In this document: piece after piece, positions 31,439 to 42,699 of the stretch | How the letters are laid out: the number at the start of each line of letters is the position of its first letter | Numbering within the stretch: position 1 is the stretch's first letter | From: Asterochloris sp. CNOR1 | Taxonomy: Eukaryota > Chlorophyta > Trebouxiophyceae > Trebouxiales > Trebouxiaceae | Reading direction: 5' to 3' | DNA: 64,000 nucleotides | Assembly: GCA_963969365.1 (NCBI GenBank) | Contig: OZ017748.1 | Coordinates: 310,001 to 374,000, forward strand | The notes under the pieces: generated by a model | Database searches by the model: none | Told to the model about the DNA's origin: nothing | Seen by the model: only the letters and a program-made list of their open reading frames with translations | Made by a program: the position numbers and the translations under genes

Positions 31439-34400
31439 ATGCTGGCTCTCAGGCTCTTGGGGCGAGGGACTGCGTGCAGCTCAAAATCAGGCATCATCGA
31501 GAGCGAACTTGCAGTGCTGCAATCAAGCATTGTGGCCTCATGGCGATTCAAGTCCACCCGCACGGAAAAGGACACATTTGGGCCCTTGGAGGTACCCGGG
31601 GACAAGTGAGCATGATGATGCCTCACCAGATGCTGGCTCCTGATGCATGCTGTCAGAGGACTGCAAGCCTGGATGCACTGCTGATTGGCAAAATCATCTC
31701 TCAGGTATTGGGGCGCCCAGACACAGCGATCAACGCAGAACTTCAAGATTGGCGGGTTACGGGAGCGCATGCCAGAGCCCATCGTGAGGGCTTTCGGTGT
31801 TCAAAAGCGGGCGGCTGCTAAGGTGGGGGCTGCTGCTTGCAAAGGCCTTTACGTTTCCGCTTGTGGCGTGTCTTGGCACACATGTCCATGTGAAGGCCCC
31901 AGTCAGTGTTGTGCCTCCGCCCAGGGGTTCACTCAAGACTCTGGGGCTGGCTATGTCAATCCTGACCTCCACTAGCGGTGCATTAATGACATGGCTTGTG
32001 CTCCACTGTAGCCTCCTGTGTTGGCGGATAGGGGACATCGGCTCTAATGTTGCATTGTCCAGTTCTCTGATGCTGAGGTCACCGATGACACCTTCTGGCA
32101 CCTTGGCTGCTACAAGTGGTTGCCTACTCATGCTTGGGTAGGGGTTTCTCAAGGCAGCACACATGCCAAGCCTCACTCTGTACTCCTGCCGCCTGGTACT
32201 GCAGGTGATTATGGAGCAGGGGTCGCTCAATACCATGATGCAGATGCCGCAAAGCTAACACAGAGCAGGCAGCGGTCATGGCTGATGAGGGCCCTGACCA
32301 AATACTCCCTGCCTGCCTGTCACCTGCAGGTGAACATGGAGCAGAAGATGCTGGACCCCAAGATTGGGAATGCCATTGTGAAGGCTGCCACCGAGGTGGC
32401 TGATGGAAAGCTGCTGGACCACTTCCCTCTGGTCATCTGGCAGACGGGCAGCGGGACACAGAGCAACATGAATGCCAACGAGGTCATTGCCAACCGGTGG
32501 GAACTCCAGCAACGGCAGTCAATGGCAGCGATTCCCCGCATTGGGCAGTGCTACTGAGTGGGCCAGCTAGCAGTCAGACAGAGGGCAAGAGGGCCAGCAT
32601 TTAGCTTTACTGCGGGTGCCATCCTTATCTTGATCATCTGACATGCAGGCAGTGGGACGCAGAGCAGCATGACTGCCAATGTAGTCACTGCCCATCAGGT
32701 GGAACCACATGCCAAGAGTCCACCTGCTCCCTTGCTGCAGGTCCCAGCAAGCTGAGGATGCAAATATGTGTGCCATAAGTGCTGGCAGCTGGGGGCCAGC
32801 GGGACCACAAGTCCTTTCTGCACCTGAAAGTCGCTTATGTCTGTGCCTTGATACAGGTCCATTGAGATCCTGGGAGGCCAGCTGGGCCGCAAGTCTGCTC
32901 AGCACCTGAAAGCCGCTTCTGTGTGTGCCTTGGTGCAGGTCCATTGAGATCTTGGGAGGCCAGCTCGGGGACAAGTCAGTGGTGCACCCCAACGATCATG
33001 TGAACAAGGGGCAGAGCTCCAATGACACCTTCCCCACCGTGAGCAGTGAGGCGCCTGTAGCTCTGGCTGCAGTGGTGTGTAGTTCCGGGAGTGCGTGGCT
33101 CAGGCTGCCATATCTGCATAGGCCTGAGATGTCTGCATCTGGAGCCTATCGGGGTTGCTCTCTGCCAGTGTGAGCTTTACCACATGCAGGGCCGGGCTGC
33201 ATGGCATCCCTGGATGCATCTGGCTGTGGCCAACAAATTGAGCTGCTCTCTGCCAGGACTGCACGATGCTTCTGTAGGATCTAACCCCGCTTGGTGGCAG
33301 CCTTGCCCTTCTATGGTCAGGGGCCCTCAGTGGCTGCTGCTTGCTGCCTCTGAAGGTGCCATTCCCCGTTAGGTTGGCTCATCAGCAGGCGATCAGGTGT
33401 CACTCCCCCTCTGGCCTGCAGGTGATGCACATCGCCGCTGTGACTGAGGCAAACACACTACTCGTCCCAGCACTGCAGCACCTCCATGTGAGTCTGGCTG
33501 CAATGCATGGATGCCCGGCCCAGTGCAATTGCGCTGCTGCATTGACTTGGGCACTGCTGCCCTGCACTGCCTGCCCACTGAGCCGCTTGGGCATGTGCCG
33601 AAAGCCACATGGGTCCTTGGCATTGCTGAAGAGCATTGCATATCAGTGCAATGTCATCCCTGCTAGCCTTACTGAGCATTGAGCCCTGTGCTGGTGGATT
33701 GCGTCTGCTCTTTGCTGCGCATGATCACAGCTCCAGCGTTTTCACAGGCACAGCACCGCAAGCTGGGTCGCATGCTCTGCAGCAGTGCCGCCCTGCCGTT
33801 GCAGAGAGCACACTGCTGCCTGCAAAGAGCGCCTGGTGCTGTTGCTTTGCAGAGCAGCTGATCACTCAGCCGCCTGCACAAGTGCACTGTGTGGATCTGC
33901 CGTCCTATGGCTGTGGGCAGCTTCAGCCCTTCGTTCTAAAGTCAGCAGCTGCACTGTGATGCAACCCTCGCTCTCCCACTCTGATGCAGGAGGCCGTGCA
34001 GCAGAAGGTGGAGCTGTGGAAGAACATCATCAAGATTGGGCGCACCCACACCCAGGATGCCACGCCGCTCACTCTGGGGCAAGAGTTCAGTGGCTACGCC
34101 ACACAGGTGGGTGCAGGCTGTCTGGCTGCTGTGGCTGCCTGGAATAGAATGCAGGAAGATCCAGATGGTGCTGCCTCGGGCTATGCCCTCTGAGAGGTGA
34201 ATGGTAGCCGCCTGCAATTTGTTGCTGCCTGCAAGCCAGGCAGAAATGCCAACTCCTCAGAGTGCCATGCTGAAAGCAGGACTCAGTGGCTATGCCACAC
34301 AGGTTGGCTGTGGGGCTTGCTGGCGGGGGCCATCTAGCATCCAGAAAGACCTTGTAACAGGCTCAGACCATCCTCTGCGTCATGCATTAGAGCTGCACAG

Positions 34401-37216
34401 GCCGGCTGCCCTGCCTGCTGCCCAGCCAGCCAGCAGGAGCATGCGGGAACAGCTGTAACAATTAGCAGCTGTGGTGATGTGTGGCAATGCAAGAAGGGCT
34501 ATAAACCCTGAAACCACAGCAGAACAGCGCCACCTGCTGCACCACCCAGCGGCCCCTGGAGCAGCTGCACTGCTTGGCTGCAGGTGGAGTACGCCATCGA
34601 CCGCGTCCAGCAGGCGCTACCCAGGCTGTACCAGTTGGCGCAAGGAGGCACAGCTGTGGGCACAGGCAAGTCCTGACCACATGAGCCACATGGGCTGTGC
34701 CTGCAATCTTGGAGGCTTGTGTGCTGAGACGGCTGCAGGATATGGCTGGCAGTGCATGTTGCTTCCAGGGTGCTGCGGCTGCCACCTTGGCAGTCGTAGT
34801 CTGCCAAATCCTGCAGTAGCGTGGCTGCAGCTACTGTGGGGAGCACTCACTCAGGACCGGGCACAGACTGCTGTCCTGCCTCTGCTGCTGCCCACCATGA
34901 GGCCAGGAACAGGCTCATGCCTCACCGGGGGGGGGCTTCCTTATAGGCTGCTGCCTCACTGCAGCCTCCACAGCAGCAGCCAACCCTTTTCTGCAGGCCT
35001 CAGCCCCCTCCTGTCTTAAGTCTGCAGGCCTCTGCTGCAGGCCTCAATGCCAAGCAGGGCTTTGCCGAAAAGTTTGCAGCCGAGGTGGCCAAGGACACAG
35101 GCTACGATTTCGTGACAGCCCCCAACAAGTTTGAGAGCCTGGCAGCCCATGATGCCATTGTGCACATGAGCGGCGCTCTCAACACGGCGGCTGTGTCCCT
35201 GTACAAGGTTGCCAACGACATGAGGTGAGGAGCTGAGACCCAGCAGGGCCCTGTAGACCACACAAACTTGCGTTGGCAGATTCTGGATCCCATGCTGCGT
35301 GACAAGGCTGCCAAGATGAAGGGTGAGCTTTCGCATTGGATTTCCAAGACCATATCACAGCGCATCACCACTTCCCTGGTCATGGCAGCCATGGCCCTGT
35401 ACAATAGTGCCAGCAACATGAGGTGGGTCGCAACCTTTCCATGGACCTGAGACCTGCAGATGATGCTGACGGGCATGTAAGCGGGAGCATGTGAACGGTG
35501 CTTTGGCCAGAGCAGCAGTAGCGATGTGTATGTTTTGTTTTGTTTGCGAGGTGAGCCACAGACGACATATGACATAACTCCTGAGGCTGCTGATCATCAA
35601 GTTGAGCTGCAGCTCAAACAAGCTCTGACTGGTGTTTCTGACTCATGTGCCTGGTGGTACAGGCTGTTGGCCAGCGGGCCGCGCTGTGGGCTGAACGAGC
35701 TGAACCTCCCGGAGAACGAGCCGGGCTCCAGCATCATGCCAGGCAAGGTCAACCCCACGCAGTGCGAGGCTATGACCATGGTCTGCGCTCAGGTACATAT
35801 TTTGGACTTTGGTGCCGAAACAGCAACTGCTCACAGAGAGGGAAACACATCAGGGGAGTCCAGTCCTCCTCTGCACTAGAGTCACGGGGCTATGACTGCA
35901 GCTGCAGACATGTCTGCTGCCCTCAGTCTTGCCTGCTCAGATTCTGCAGCTGCAGGGCAGGCGCCGTTCTGCTTGCGTCCCTATCTGCCTCTCAAGCTCC
36001 CTTTAAAATTAGAGTCCTCAAATGGCTGTCTCCCTACCATGCAGCTCATGGGCAACAGTGCAGGCATCAGTATGGCAGTCTCCATTCGTCATTTTTGGGA
36101 AAATCATTTTTTCCCACGATTTTGCGCTGCAGGTCATGGGCAACCATGCAGGCATCATCACTCAGCATGACGGGTCCAGTTTTGCAGATGGAAACTACCC
36201 AGCTGACACCCCCTCCCCTGCTGGTTGTGGCCATTCACACAGGCATCAGAATACAGGATATTACTGATTACAACAGTGGCCAACCTCCTCCCAACTTTCA
36301 CTTTTCGACCCACATGTATGCTCTGCAGGTTGTGGGACTGAAACCCACAGAGGCATCAGCACGACACGCCAGCATGTTTGATACTCACTGACCATTCCCA
36401 ACCAATATTCAGCATTTTGTCAGCCGGCATGTGCACCCTGCAGGTGGTGGGAAACCATGTAGGCATCAGCATGGCCGGCTCCCAGGGGCACTTTGACCTC
36501 AACGTGTTCAAGCCCATGATGATAGCCTCCCTGCTCCAGTCCATCCGCCTGTTGGGCGATGCGGCCAACTCCTTCACTGACAACTGCGTGGCAGGGACGC
36601 AGGCAAGGAACACCATACGAGAATGACTGTTCTGTGCGTGCAACATGGGCGTGCAGTCCTTTCCCTGCATGCATGGCAGCTTGTGGGACAAGACGGGGCA
36701 CTGCAGCAGGGAGCAGGGGCCACAAATTGGCAGCATAGGCCCCGCAGGTCAGCGAAACCAGAGTGTTGACACTAGTATGTGCTGCAAAGTAAAGAAGGCG
36801 TCGTCTTGCTGATGTGGTTGGCTGCAATGCTCAGGGAGTCAGACTCTGTTAACAGGGTCGACTGCTATGCTAATGCTAGGTCAGCGCAGACCGTCAGGCA
36901 GTAATGTGGATTCAGACTGTGCAGATGTGCATCAGCCCATTGCGTGCCTCAGGCTGGCCATGGCTGCTGCCGACCATCCCCTCCTTCTGCACTGCAGGCA
37001 AATGAGGTGCGCATCAATCAGCTCATGAATGAGTCCCTCATGCTGGTGACAGCCCTGAACAACAAGATCGGGTACGACAAGGCCGCCGTCATTGCCAAGA
37101 AGGCGCACAAGGAGGGCCTCACACTAAAGCAATCGGCGCTCAAGCTGGGGCACGTCACTGAGAAGGAGTATGATGAGTGGGTGCGTCCAGAGACCATGCT
37201 GGGGCCCCGGCCTTGA
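31439..37216 (+). CDS. class II fumarase (fumarate hydratase), probably mitochondrial (502 aa)
   Basis: Eleven exons close in phase: 31439-31605, 31705-31822, 32330-32496, 32939-33038, 33422-33487, 33990-34106, 34584-34665, 35041-35224, 35663-35792, 36444-36602 and 36998-37216. It interconverts fumarate and malate in the TCA cycle. Exon 1 begins [18 protein letters not shown], Arg/Ser-rich and nearly free of acidic residues like a mitochondrial presequence, then enters the mature start [20 protein letters not shown]. Class II signatures follow: [52 protein letters not shown] with the catalytic-dyad histidine, [15 protein letters not shown] (SS-loop signature, about residues 355-370), and a C-terminal domain ending [12 protein letters not shown]. 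Introns after 34665 and 36602 begin with GC. Introns hold many decayed exon-edge copies. Confidence 0.95.
32640..32705 (+). repeat. decayed downstream copy of fumarase exon 3 end
   Basis: The exon 3 end ([16 protein letters not shown] plus GTGGGA, exon end 32496) recurs about 200 bp downstream. It reads approximately [16 protein letters not shown], followed by GTGGAA. Confidence 0.75.
32855..32900 (+). repeat. decayed upstream copy of fumarase exon 4 start
   Basis: The acceptor plus exon start (CAG, then [13 protein letters not shown] from 32939) recurs about 79 bp upstream as CAG, then [13 protein letters not shown]. It is nearly identical over about 40 bp, so it is one of the youngest copies in the window. 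Confidence 0.8.
34275..34320 (+). repeat. decayed downstream copy of fumarase exon 6 end
   Basis: The exon end FSGYATQ plus GTGGGT (34106) recurs about 200 bp downstream as LSGYATQ plus GTTGGC, and the similarity extends into the intron side. Confidence 0.75.
36041..36443 (+). repeat. four-step ladder of copies of the fumarase exon 10 acceptor and start
   Basis: The working junction CAG|GTGGTGGGAAACCATG at 36443/36444 is preceded by four decayed relatives. Their junctions lie near 36044 (CTCATGGGCAACAGTG), 36132 (GTCATGGGCAACCATG), 36222 (GTTGTGGCCATTCACA) and 36327 (GTTGTGGGACTGAAAC). Each is followed by a variant of GCAGGCATCAGCATGGC. Steps are about 88, 90, 105 and 116 bp. The 36132 copy matches the working one at 26 of 33 positions by hand count. 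Confidence 0.85.
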
Positions 37217-37573
37217 GAAATAGACCTTTTCGTCATACGCAAATAAGAGGATGCGCCCACAGACCATGCTGTCTCCCTCTTAGATAGAACAGTGCTCCCA
37301 AGAGACCAGCTGCTGCTTGACTGCTGATATCATTGCTGCTGCCGGAGTCTACAAACAGTGAGAATCAGCAAGCAGCACAGTGCCGCCTCCTTCACATCAA
37401 TCAACACTGTAGTGTTAATGGTTCTGACAAAAGTCACCTCTGCTTGCCTCACAGTGAACAGCGTCCACTGTTCACGCGAAGCTCGTAACAAAAGCCAAAG
37501 GCAACAGAACCTCAAATGATCTGCTGTGATCGTCCCTGCGAGAGCAAGTTGCTGCTGGGTTCTGAGAGCTGCC

Positions 37574-40500
37574 TCAAACACGGCGCTGAATCTTTGGACG
37601 TGGTCTTGCTCCTGGGTTCTGCACGGGGGGCGGGCGGTGGCCCTCAGCAGCCTGCTGCTGCAAGATCTGCCCAATGAGGTCCGCGCGGCTGGACCCCACA
37701 TGGCGGCCACATGGCTTGCCTGCCCGGAAGAAGAGGAAGGTGGGCACCTGCAGGTGTTTGACCAGGAGGTGGAAGAAGGTGGTCTGCAGAGGGCCCTATT
37801 GACATGTCGCACAGCAAGTTCCGCACAGCCTCTTTGAGAAACAGCTGGCCTCGTGCCCTTGTGCAGTCAGCTAGGTGCAGGACCATGCAGCAACATAGAC
37901 TTCAAGCTGCTGTACACGCTACCTGCACACAAGAAGTCCTGCCTTACAACAAATCATTATGATTTGGCCACCATGGAGCTCACCTCCACAATGTTGAACT
38001 CCCGCAGCAGCTCCTTGGTCTCCTGTGAGGCATCCCCAATGAGCCGCGCAAAGCTGGCAAATCTGCAGATGACAAAGCACGAACTCTCTTCCAGCACAGT
38101 ATGGGTGTGGTAGAGGCTTCTGATATTACTGTGCATGCAACACATTCAGGATGACCAAAACAGGTATCAACAGCAGGCCAAATGCACACAGATCAGATAT
38201 GCAAATTTGGTCAGATCATCCTGTTATGAAGGCGTGAGGAGGGTTCGTGAGAAGCAACGGGATCGCTTGCGCAGTTCTTTGTCTCACATGGAGGCCACCT
38301 CACAGGCAATGCCCCTGTTCAGACTCTTGGCCAGAAAACAAAGAATTGCACTTGCGCCCCCATGAGCTGGTGCTAAAATGCTGTAAAGCCATGGGTGCAG
38401 GAGCAGTTTTCCAAAGACATTTTGGGCATGGGGGTTCCTTGCTCACCCTTCCATGTTCTTTGCTAGCGCCAGCACAGCTGGGAAGACGTGGATGCAGGGG
38501 TCGGCGTTGTTGAGGGACACGTCCACCACGCTCAAGACATCTGGGCCCTGGCTACTGAGGTAGGCCTCCAGCTCAGCCCGGCTGGTCAGCTCCTGCACGT
38601 ACTGGGAGACCTTCTCGCCGCGCGCGGCTGTGTCGCCAAAGAACAGGACGCCTGCAGCCAGGAGGGAACCAGTGGCACTGAAATAGGAGAGGCTCTGTTG
38701 CTGCAGGCACCCTGGAGCCCCCACGGCTGCAGCAATCCTAGTCAAGGAGCAAGCGTACAGAGCGCACAGCGCACTGCAAGACTCCTACACCCTTACTTTT
38801 CCCTGAAGCTCAACGCAGCAGCAACAGTGCTCCCACCCCTTGCTAACTCCTGCTGCAGCATCCTGGCCCAGAAGGCATGCCTTGCCCAGGCCTGCATGGC
38901 TGGTGCTTGGCCCTGCGTTATCTGGCTGCATGCCCAGCCGTTATTTCAGCACCCCTGCCCTGTCTCACCTTCCCCTAAGTCCTGCTCCAGCTGCAGGACT
39001 CCCCTGTGCTCCCACAGCATCTGCCTGTCCCGCCAGAACTGCAGCGTGGGCAGCACCTCGATGCCCAGCTCGTCGCAGGCGGCCTGACCGTCAGGTCCAT
39101 CAGCCTGCAGGGTGATGACTGACATGAGCGTGTGCCAAGTCCAGCATCACACTCCAGTATTGAAGTTGTGCTGATCAGATAGGTACCATCCACCGCCAGT
39201 GTGTCAGCGTGCAGAGCAGGCAAGACCTGCAGGCACGCTGCAGCTCGTGCCGGTACGCTTGCAGCCTTGTCGGCCCTGATTTAGTGATCATCCAACTTGC
39301 AGCCAATGACGGCTGCCCTCCACGGCTGCCCCAAACCCTCCTCCAGCATGACTTGCAAAGGTACAGCAGGTTTCAGGGACTACAGTGCAGTACGTGCTTG
39401 AGCTCCAGGCAGTCCTCAGCAGAAACCCTTGTTCCAGAGATCATACAGCCCTCCAAAAGCACCAAATCCCCTCCTGCCCCTAATTTACCTCCAGCGTGAA
39501 GAAGCAGACCTCTGGCAAGTCTTGAGCCGTGCACTGCAGCATGTGCGTCAGCTCCAGGCAGACTGTCAGCAAGACAGCCCTGATCCAGAGTTTGTCGAGC
39601 CCTGAACAACCTTCAACTTCCCCTCACTCCTGACCCCACCTCACCTCCAGCGTGACAAACCGGACGTCTGGCGAATCGCGAGCAGTGCGCTGCAGCACGT
39701 GCTTCAGCTTGAGGCAGGGCGCCAGCGCAGCCTGCTGCTCATCCTTCCAGTACAGCTCAGCTTCCTCTGCCAGCCCCGTCTGGCAGACTTCAGAGGACTC
39801 CACCTCCAGGACGACAAGATTGTGCCCAGCCTGCAGGTGGTCACTGGAGGGATTGGAGGAAGGTCATATGCTGGCACACAGCTGCAGGTTCCAGGGGCCA
39901 GTACACTACGGCCACATGCAGAGGCAGAGGCTGGCAGAGCCAAGGTGACCTGCAAGGATGATGTGTCACGGTTGTCTGCAGGAATGTAGTAACCATACTG
40001 GATGCAGCAAGCCGCCAACACCAGCTGGCAGAGTTTCTCCTTCTTCCTTGTCTGCAGCCGCAGAAAGGCTGAAGGGCCAGCCTGGCGAAAGCCCACAGCC
40101 CTGCAGAGAATGACAGCCAACCCTGTGTCTGCTCCTTCAATGTTGTGCAAGTTGCTGCAGCAAGCGCCGCTGCACTGCAGCAAGAGTGGGCTGCCGTGGG
40201 TTAGCTTGAGGGCCGACATGTGAGCCACAAAGTCTTGAAACTGCTGGCCGGGGGCCGGTCTGAAGTTTGCTGTTGCTTGGGATGCTGTGAGGCGGCCAAC
40301 ATCGTTGAGTCTGCTCCAGGCTGGCCTGAGTTTTGCGCAGACTGGCACAGAGTACAGCAGCGCAAGTATGCCAGCATACAGCTCTTACCACAATCCTGTC
40401 AACATCACAGCATGAACTGTTTCAGGTCACACGATTCAATGCAGCCTGTGGGCAGGCACATGGCAGCAATCTTTTGCATTGCTGCCAGCACCACAGGACC

Positions 40501-41352
40501 AGCCAGTAAGCCCATGGCTGCAGCTCTGTTGGCCACTAGAGCGTCTTCAGCATCAGCTTTGAGCCCCAAAGAGTTCCAGGTGGTGGGCTCATGCTGCCCC
40601 ACCACAGAACAATTGCACTTAATCTGCCTCAGTGAGCGCAGGCCTAAGCCTTGCAGACAGCATGGAGCATGAACTACGCAAATGCACAACAATCTGGCAG
40701 GTGCCCATCACTGGACACCACGCAGGCTCGAACAGAAGCAAACTGTGCTCCGCGATGTCGCACCTTGGCCAGCTGGTCTTCAAACTCGACCTTGGTGTAG
40801 ATGGGTGTGACCCTCTCCTCCACCCGAGCACTTTCCCTGAGGCGCCGCTTGAGGGCCTCTTCCTGCGTCTCATTCGCGTGTGGGGCTGTCGTGCTGCTGG
40901 CTGACCCTGTGTCACTAGAGGCGTCGCATCGTAGCAGGGTCGGGTCTGCAGGGCAGGCAAAGTTGTCCAGAGAGCCGCCCCAGTTCATGTGCTTGCCAAT
41001 GCATAGTGAACTGCAGCAAGCTTATGATTGCAGCAGGCGCTGGCTGCTATATGCTGAGAAGCATGGCAGGCCGCCAATGCATGTTGCGGCATGCATGTCT
41101 GAGACAGCAGACTGCATTGCTTTTGTGCTGTTAATGCAGTCTGCCATGCGCCCTGCCATGGACATGCCAGACAAAGTCAGACTGCCAACAGACACTGGCA
41201 GATCTGGCAGGTGCTATTCACATACCTGAAGCCTTCACACCCAACTCTCTGTCATGCCTGACCCGCTGCTGCCACCGGAACAGAGTGGTAGGAGGTCGAT
41301 GACAAAGAGCTGGTCTGCTGTGCAGCCTGCATGGGGACCCCATAGACTGCAT
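37574..41352 (-). CDS. CDSP32-like chloroplast double-thioredoxin-fold protein (362 aa)
   Basis: Seven exons close in phase: 41352-41226, 40945-40764, 39830-39645, 39104-38969, 38651-38447, 38062-37984 and 37747-37574. Exon 1 encodes a transit-peptide-like MQSMGSPCRLHSRPALCHRP rich in Arg/Ser and lacking acids. Then come a charged linker and two thioredoxin folds: the first with NLVVLEVESSEVCQ and GIEVLPTLQFWRD, the second with VLSVVDVSLNNADPCIHVFP and VPTFLFFRAGKPCGRHVGSS then RADLIGQILQQQ. The linker LGEGVLFFGD and C-terminal block match plant CDSP32, a stress-induced plastid thioredoxin that interacts with peroxiredoxin and methionine sulfoxide reductase. In plants the second domain carries HCGPC; here the site reads NADPC, so the first cysteine is missing. 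It converges on the fumarase with a 357-bp gap. Confidence 0.88.
39385..39600 (-). repeat. two decayed downstream copies of CDSP32-like exon 3
   Basis: The exon 3 end (CLKLKHVLQRTARDSPDVRF then VTLE and GTGAGG; exon end 39645) recurs 156 bp downstream as CLELTHMLQCTAQDLPEVCF then FTLE and GTAAAT (end 39489). It recurs again near 39400 as CLELKHVLHCS followed by a stop. Confidence 0.8.
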
Positions 41353-42699
41353 TGTTGTCCAGTGTTCCGGGATGTCACTGGGCTGGGAAAGATCTAACCT
41401 GATTTGGCCAATGTCACTCCCCACTTGCCTTCAGAACAGTTCTGGGTATCGCTGCCCCACAAGCCTGGAGGTCACCTGTCGCCCTGAAAAGGCTGGAAAG
41501 CCAGCTTTTGCATGCAATGTGCATGCAGTCTGACGCACAGTTGCTGTGGCTATGCAACTTTGTTCCCTGTCTCTGCAGAGTCTGCGAAGCACAGCACCCC
41601 TATGGTACAACTGCCTTGGCAGTGCTGCAAGATGCTGTCTTGGCTGCCAATGAAGAGAGTTTGTGTGGAAGCCATGGAGGGAGGGTTGTGCACAGATGTA
41701 CAAACAATGGCAGCCTGGGGTTTGCAACAGATCTGGAGTGTTTGCGAGGCCATGTGGAGGTGCAACCTGCAGGTGCACTCCAGATGGCTGCTGCAGACAG
41801 GCCAGGGTCTGTTCAATGCTTCTGATCTGACCTGGTAGGCGACCACCTTGCCCCTAGCTGCTGTGGCCTCTTGGAAGCATGGGGAACCCTGGACACGCCT
41901 CCAGTGCCTCCTGATCTGCCCTGGGACACTGTCGCCTCTGTGAGATGTAGAGATTGGCCCAGATACAGCTTATAGGCATGGAGGGGAGTCAGCCTCACCA
42001 AGCTCAGTATGCTTGCTAAACCGGTGATAACGCCTCGGTATATGGGCCTTGCACCTCAAGGAAGGACCGTGTGCCAGGTGTGCACAGAGCTCTTGGTGTG
42101 CCCTTGGGGCAGGGTGAGCATACAGCTGTATGCAGGAACCATCTGGCCCTCAGCTGCATGGGTGCCAGGTGTGTGAAGGCTTTCTTGCTGGTTCTAAGGT
42201 GCAGGTGGCCACGTATGTGAGATGTTTGTGACGTTGAGCAGCAATTATGTGCATACTTGTACACAAAGTCAGCAGACACCCCTCACGCACACCCATACGT
42301 GGCTGTTTCTGCTCTTATGATGGCCAGCAGGACTGCATATCGCCAACCCAGTAGTCAAGAGCAGTTTGCATCATGAGTTGATGTGCTGCTACAAGGGACG
42401 TCACGGTGGCGCCTAGGGTTGCACCACGCCAGCTGGTATTCAGCTGGCAGGCAGGCCAGCATGGCAAGTGCATGACCTCTTGCTTGTGCTGGTGCCCATG
42501 GTGCACAATATGCAGCCCAACTCTGCCTTAGTGCAGGCCTGGTCCAGCATGAATAACATGGCAGCTTCCTGTGCATTGCGGCAGCTTCCTGTGCAGTGCA
42601 AGCATTCCTGGCAGACATGGCAGCTGTGATCTTTGATGCTGCCACCCTGTGAAGGTCAAAGGATTGACCAAATGACCGCCAAACCGGTCTGAAGTCTGC
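41353..42699. promoter_or_regulatory. intergenic region between divergent CDSP32-like and RecQ genes
   Basis: No supported exon. It should carry both promoters. A 15-nt block (GCAGCTTCCTGTGCA) is repeated with a 20-nt period at 42561-42595. Further 5' exons of RecQ could hide here. Confidence 0.4.

Noticed and set aside
31360-32236. Two long overlapping minus-strand frames (140 and 159 codons)
   Set aside because: They are antisense to fumarase exons 1-2, which carry unmistakable family motifs on the plus strand.
35645-36391. 248-codon plus-strand frame
   Set aside because: It runs in the wrong frame across fumarase exon 9 and the intron ladder. Exon 9 in the correct frame gives the [11 protein letters not shown] signature.
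36041-36443. Exon ladders as a dispersed transposable element or introner
   Set aside because: Each ladder repeats the local exon's own coding sequence, not a shared element, so a mobile element does not explain them.
40946-40988. Start of the CDSP32-like protein at the Met at 40988
   Set aside because: A spliced upstream exon (41352-41226) joins in phase to the internal acceptor at 40945 and supplies a transit peptide, as expected for this plastid family; the unspliced start would lack one.
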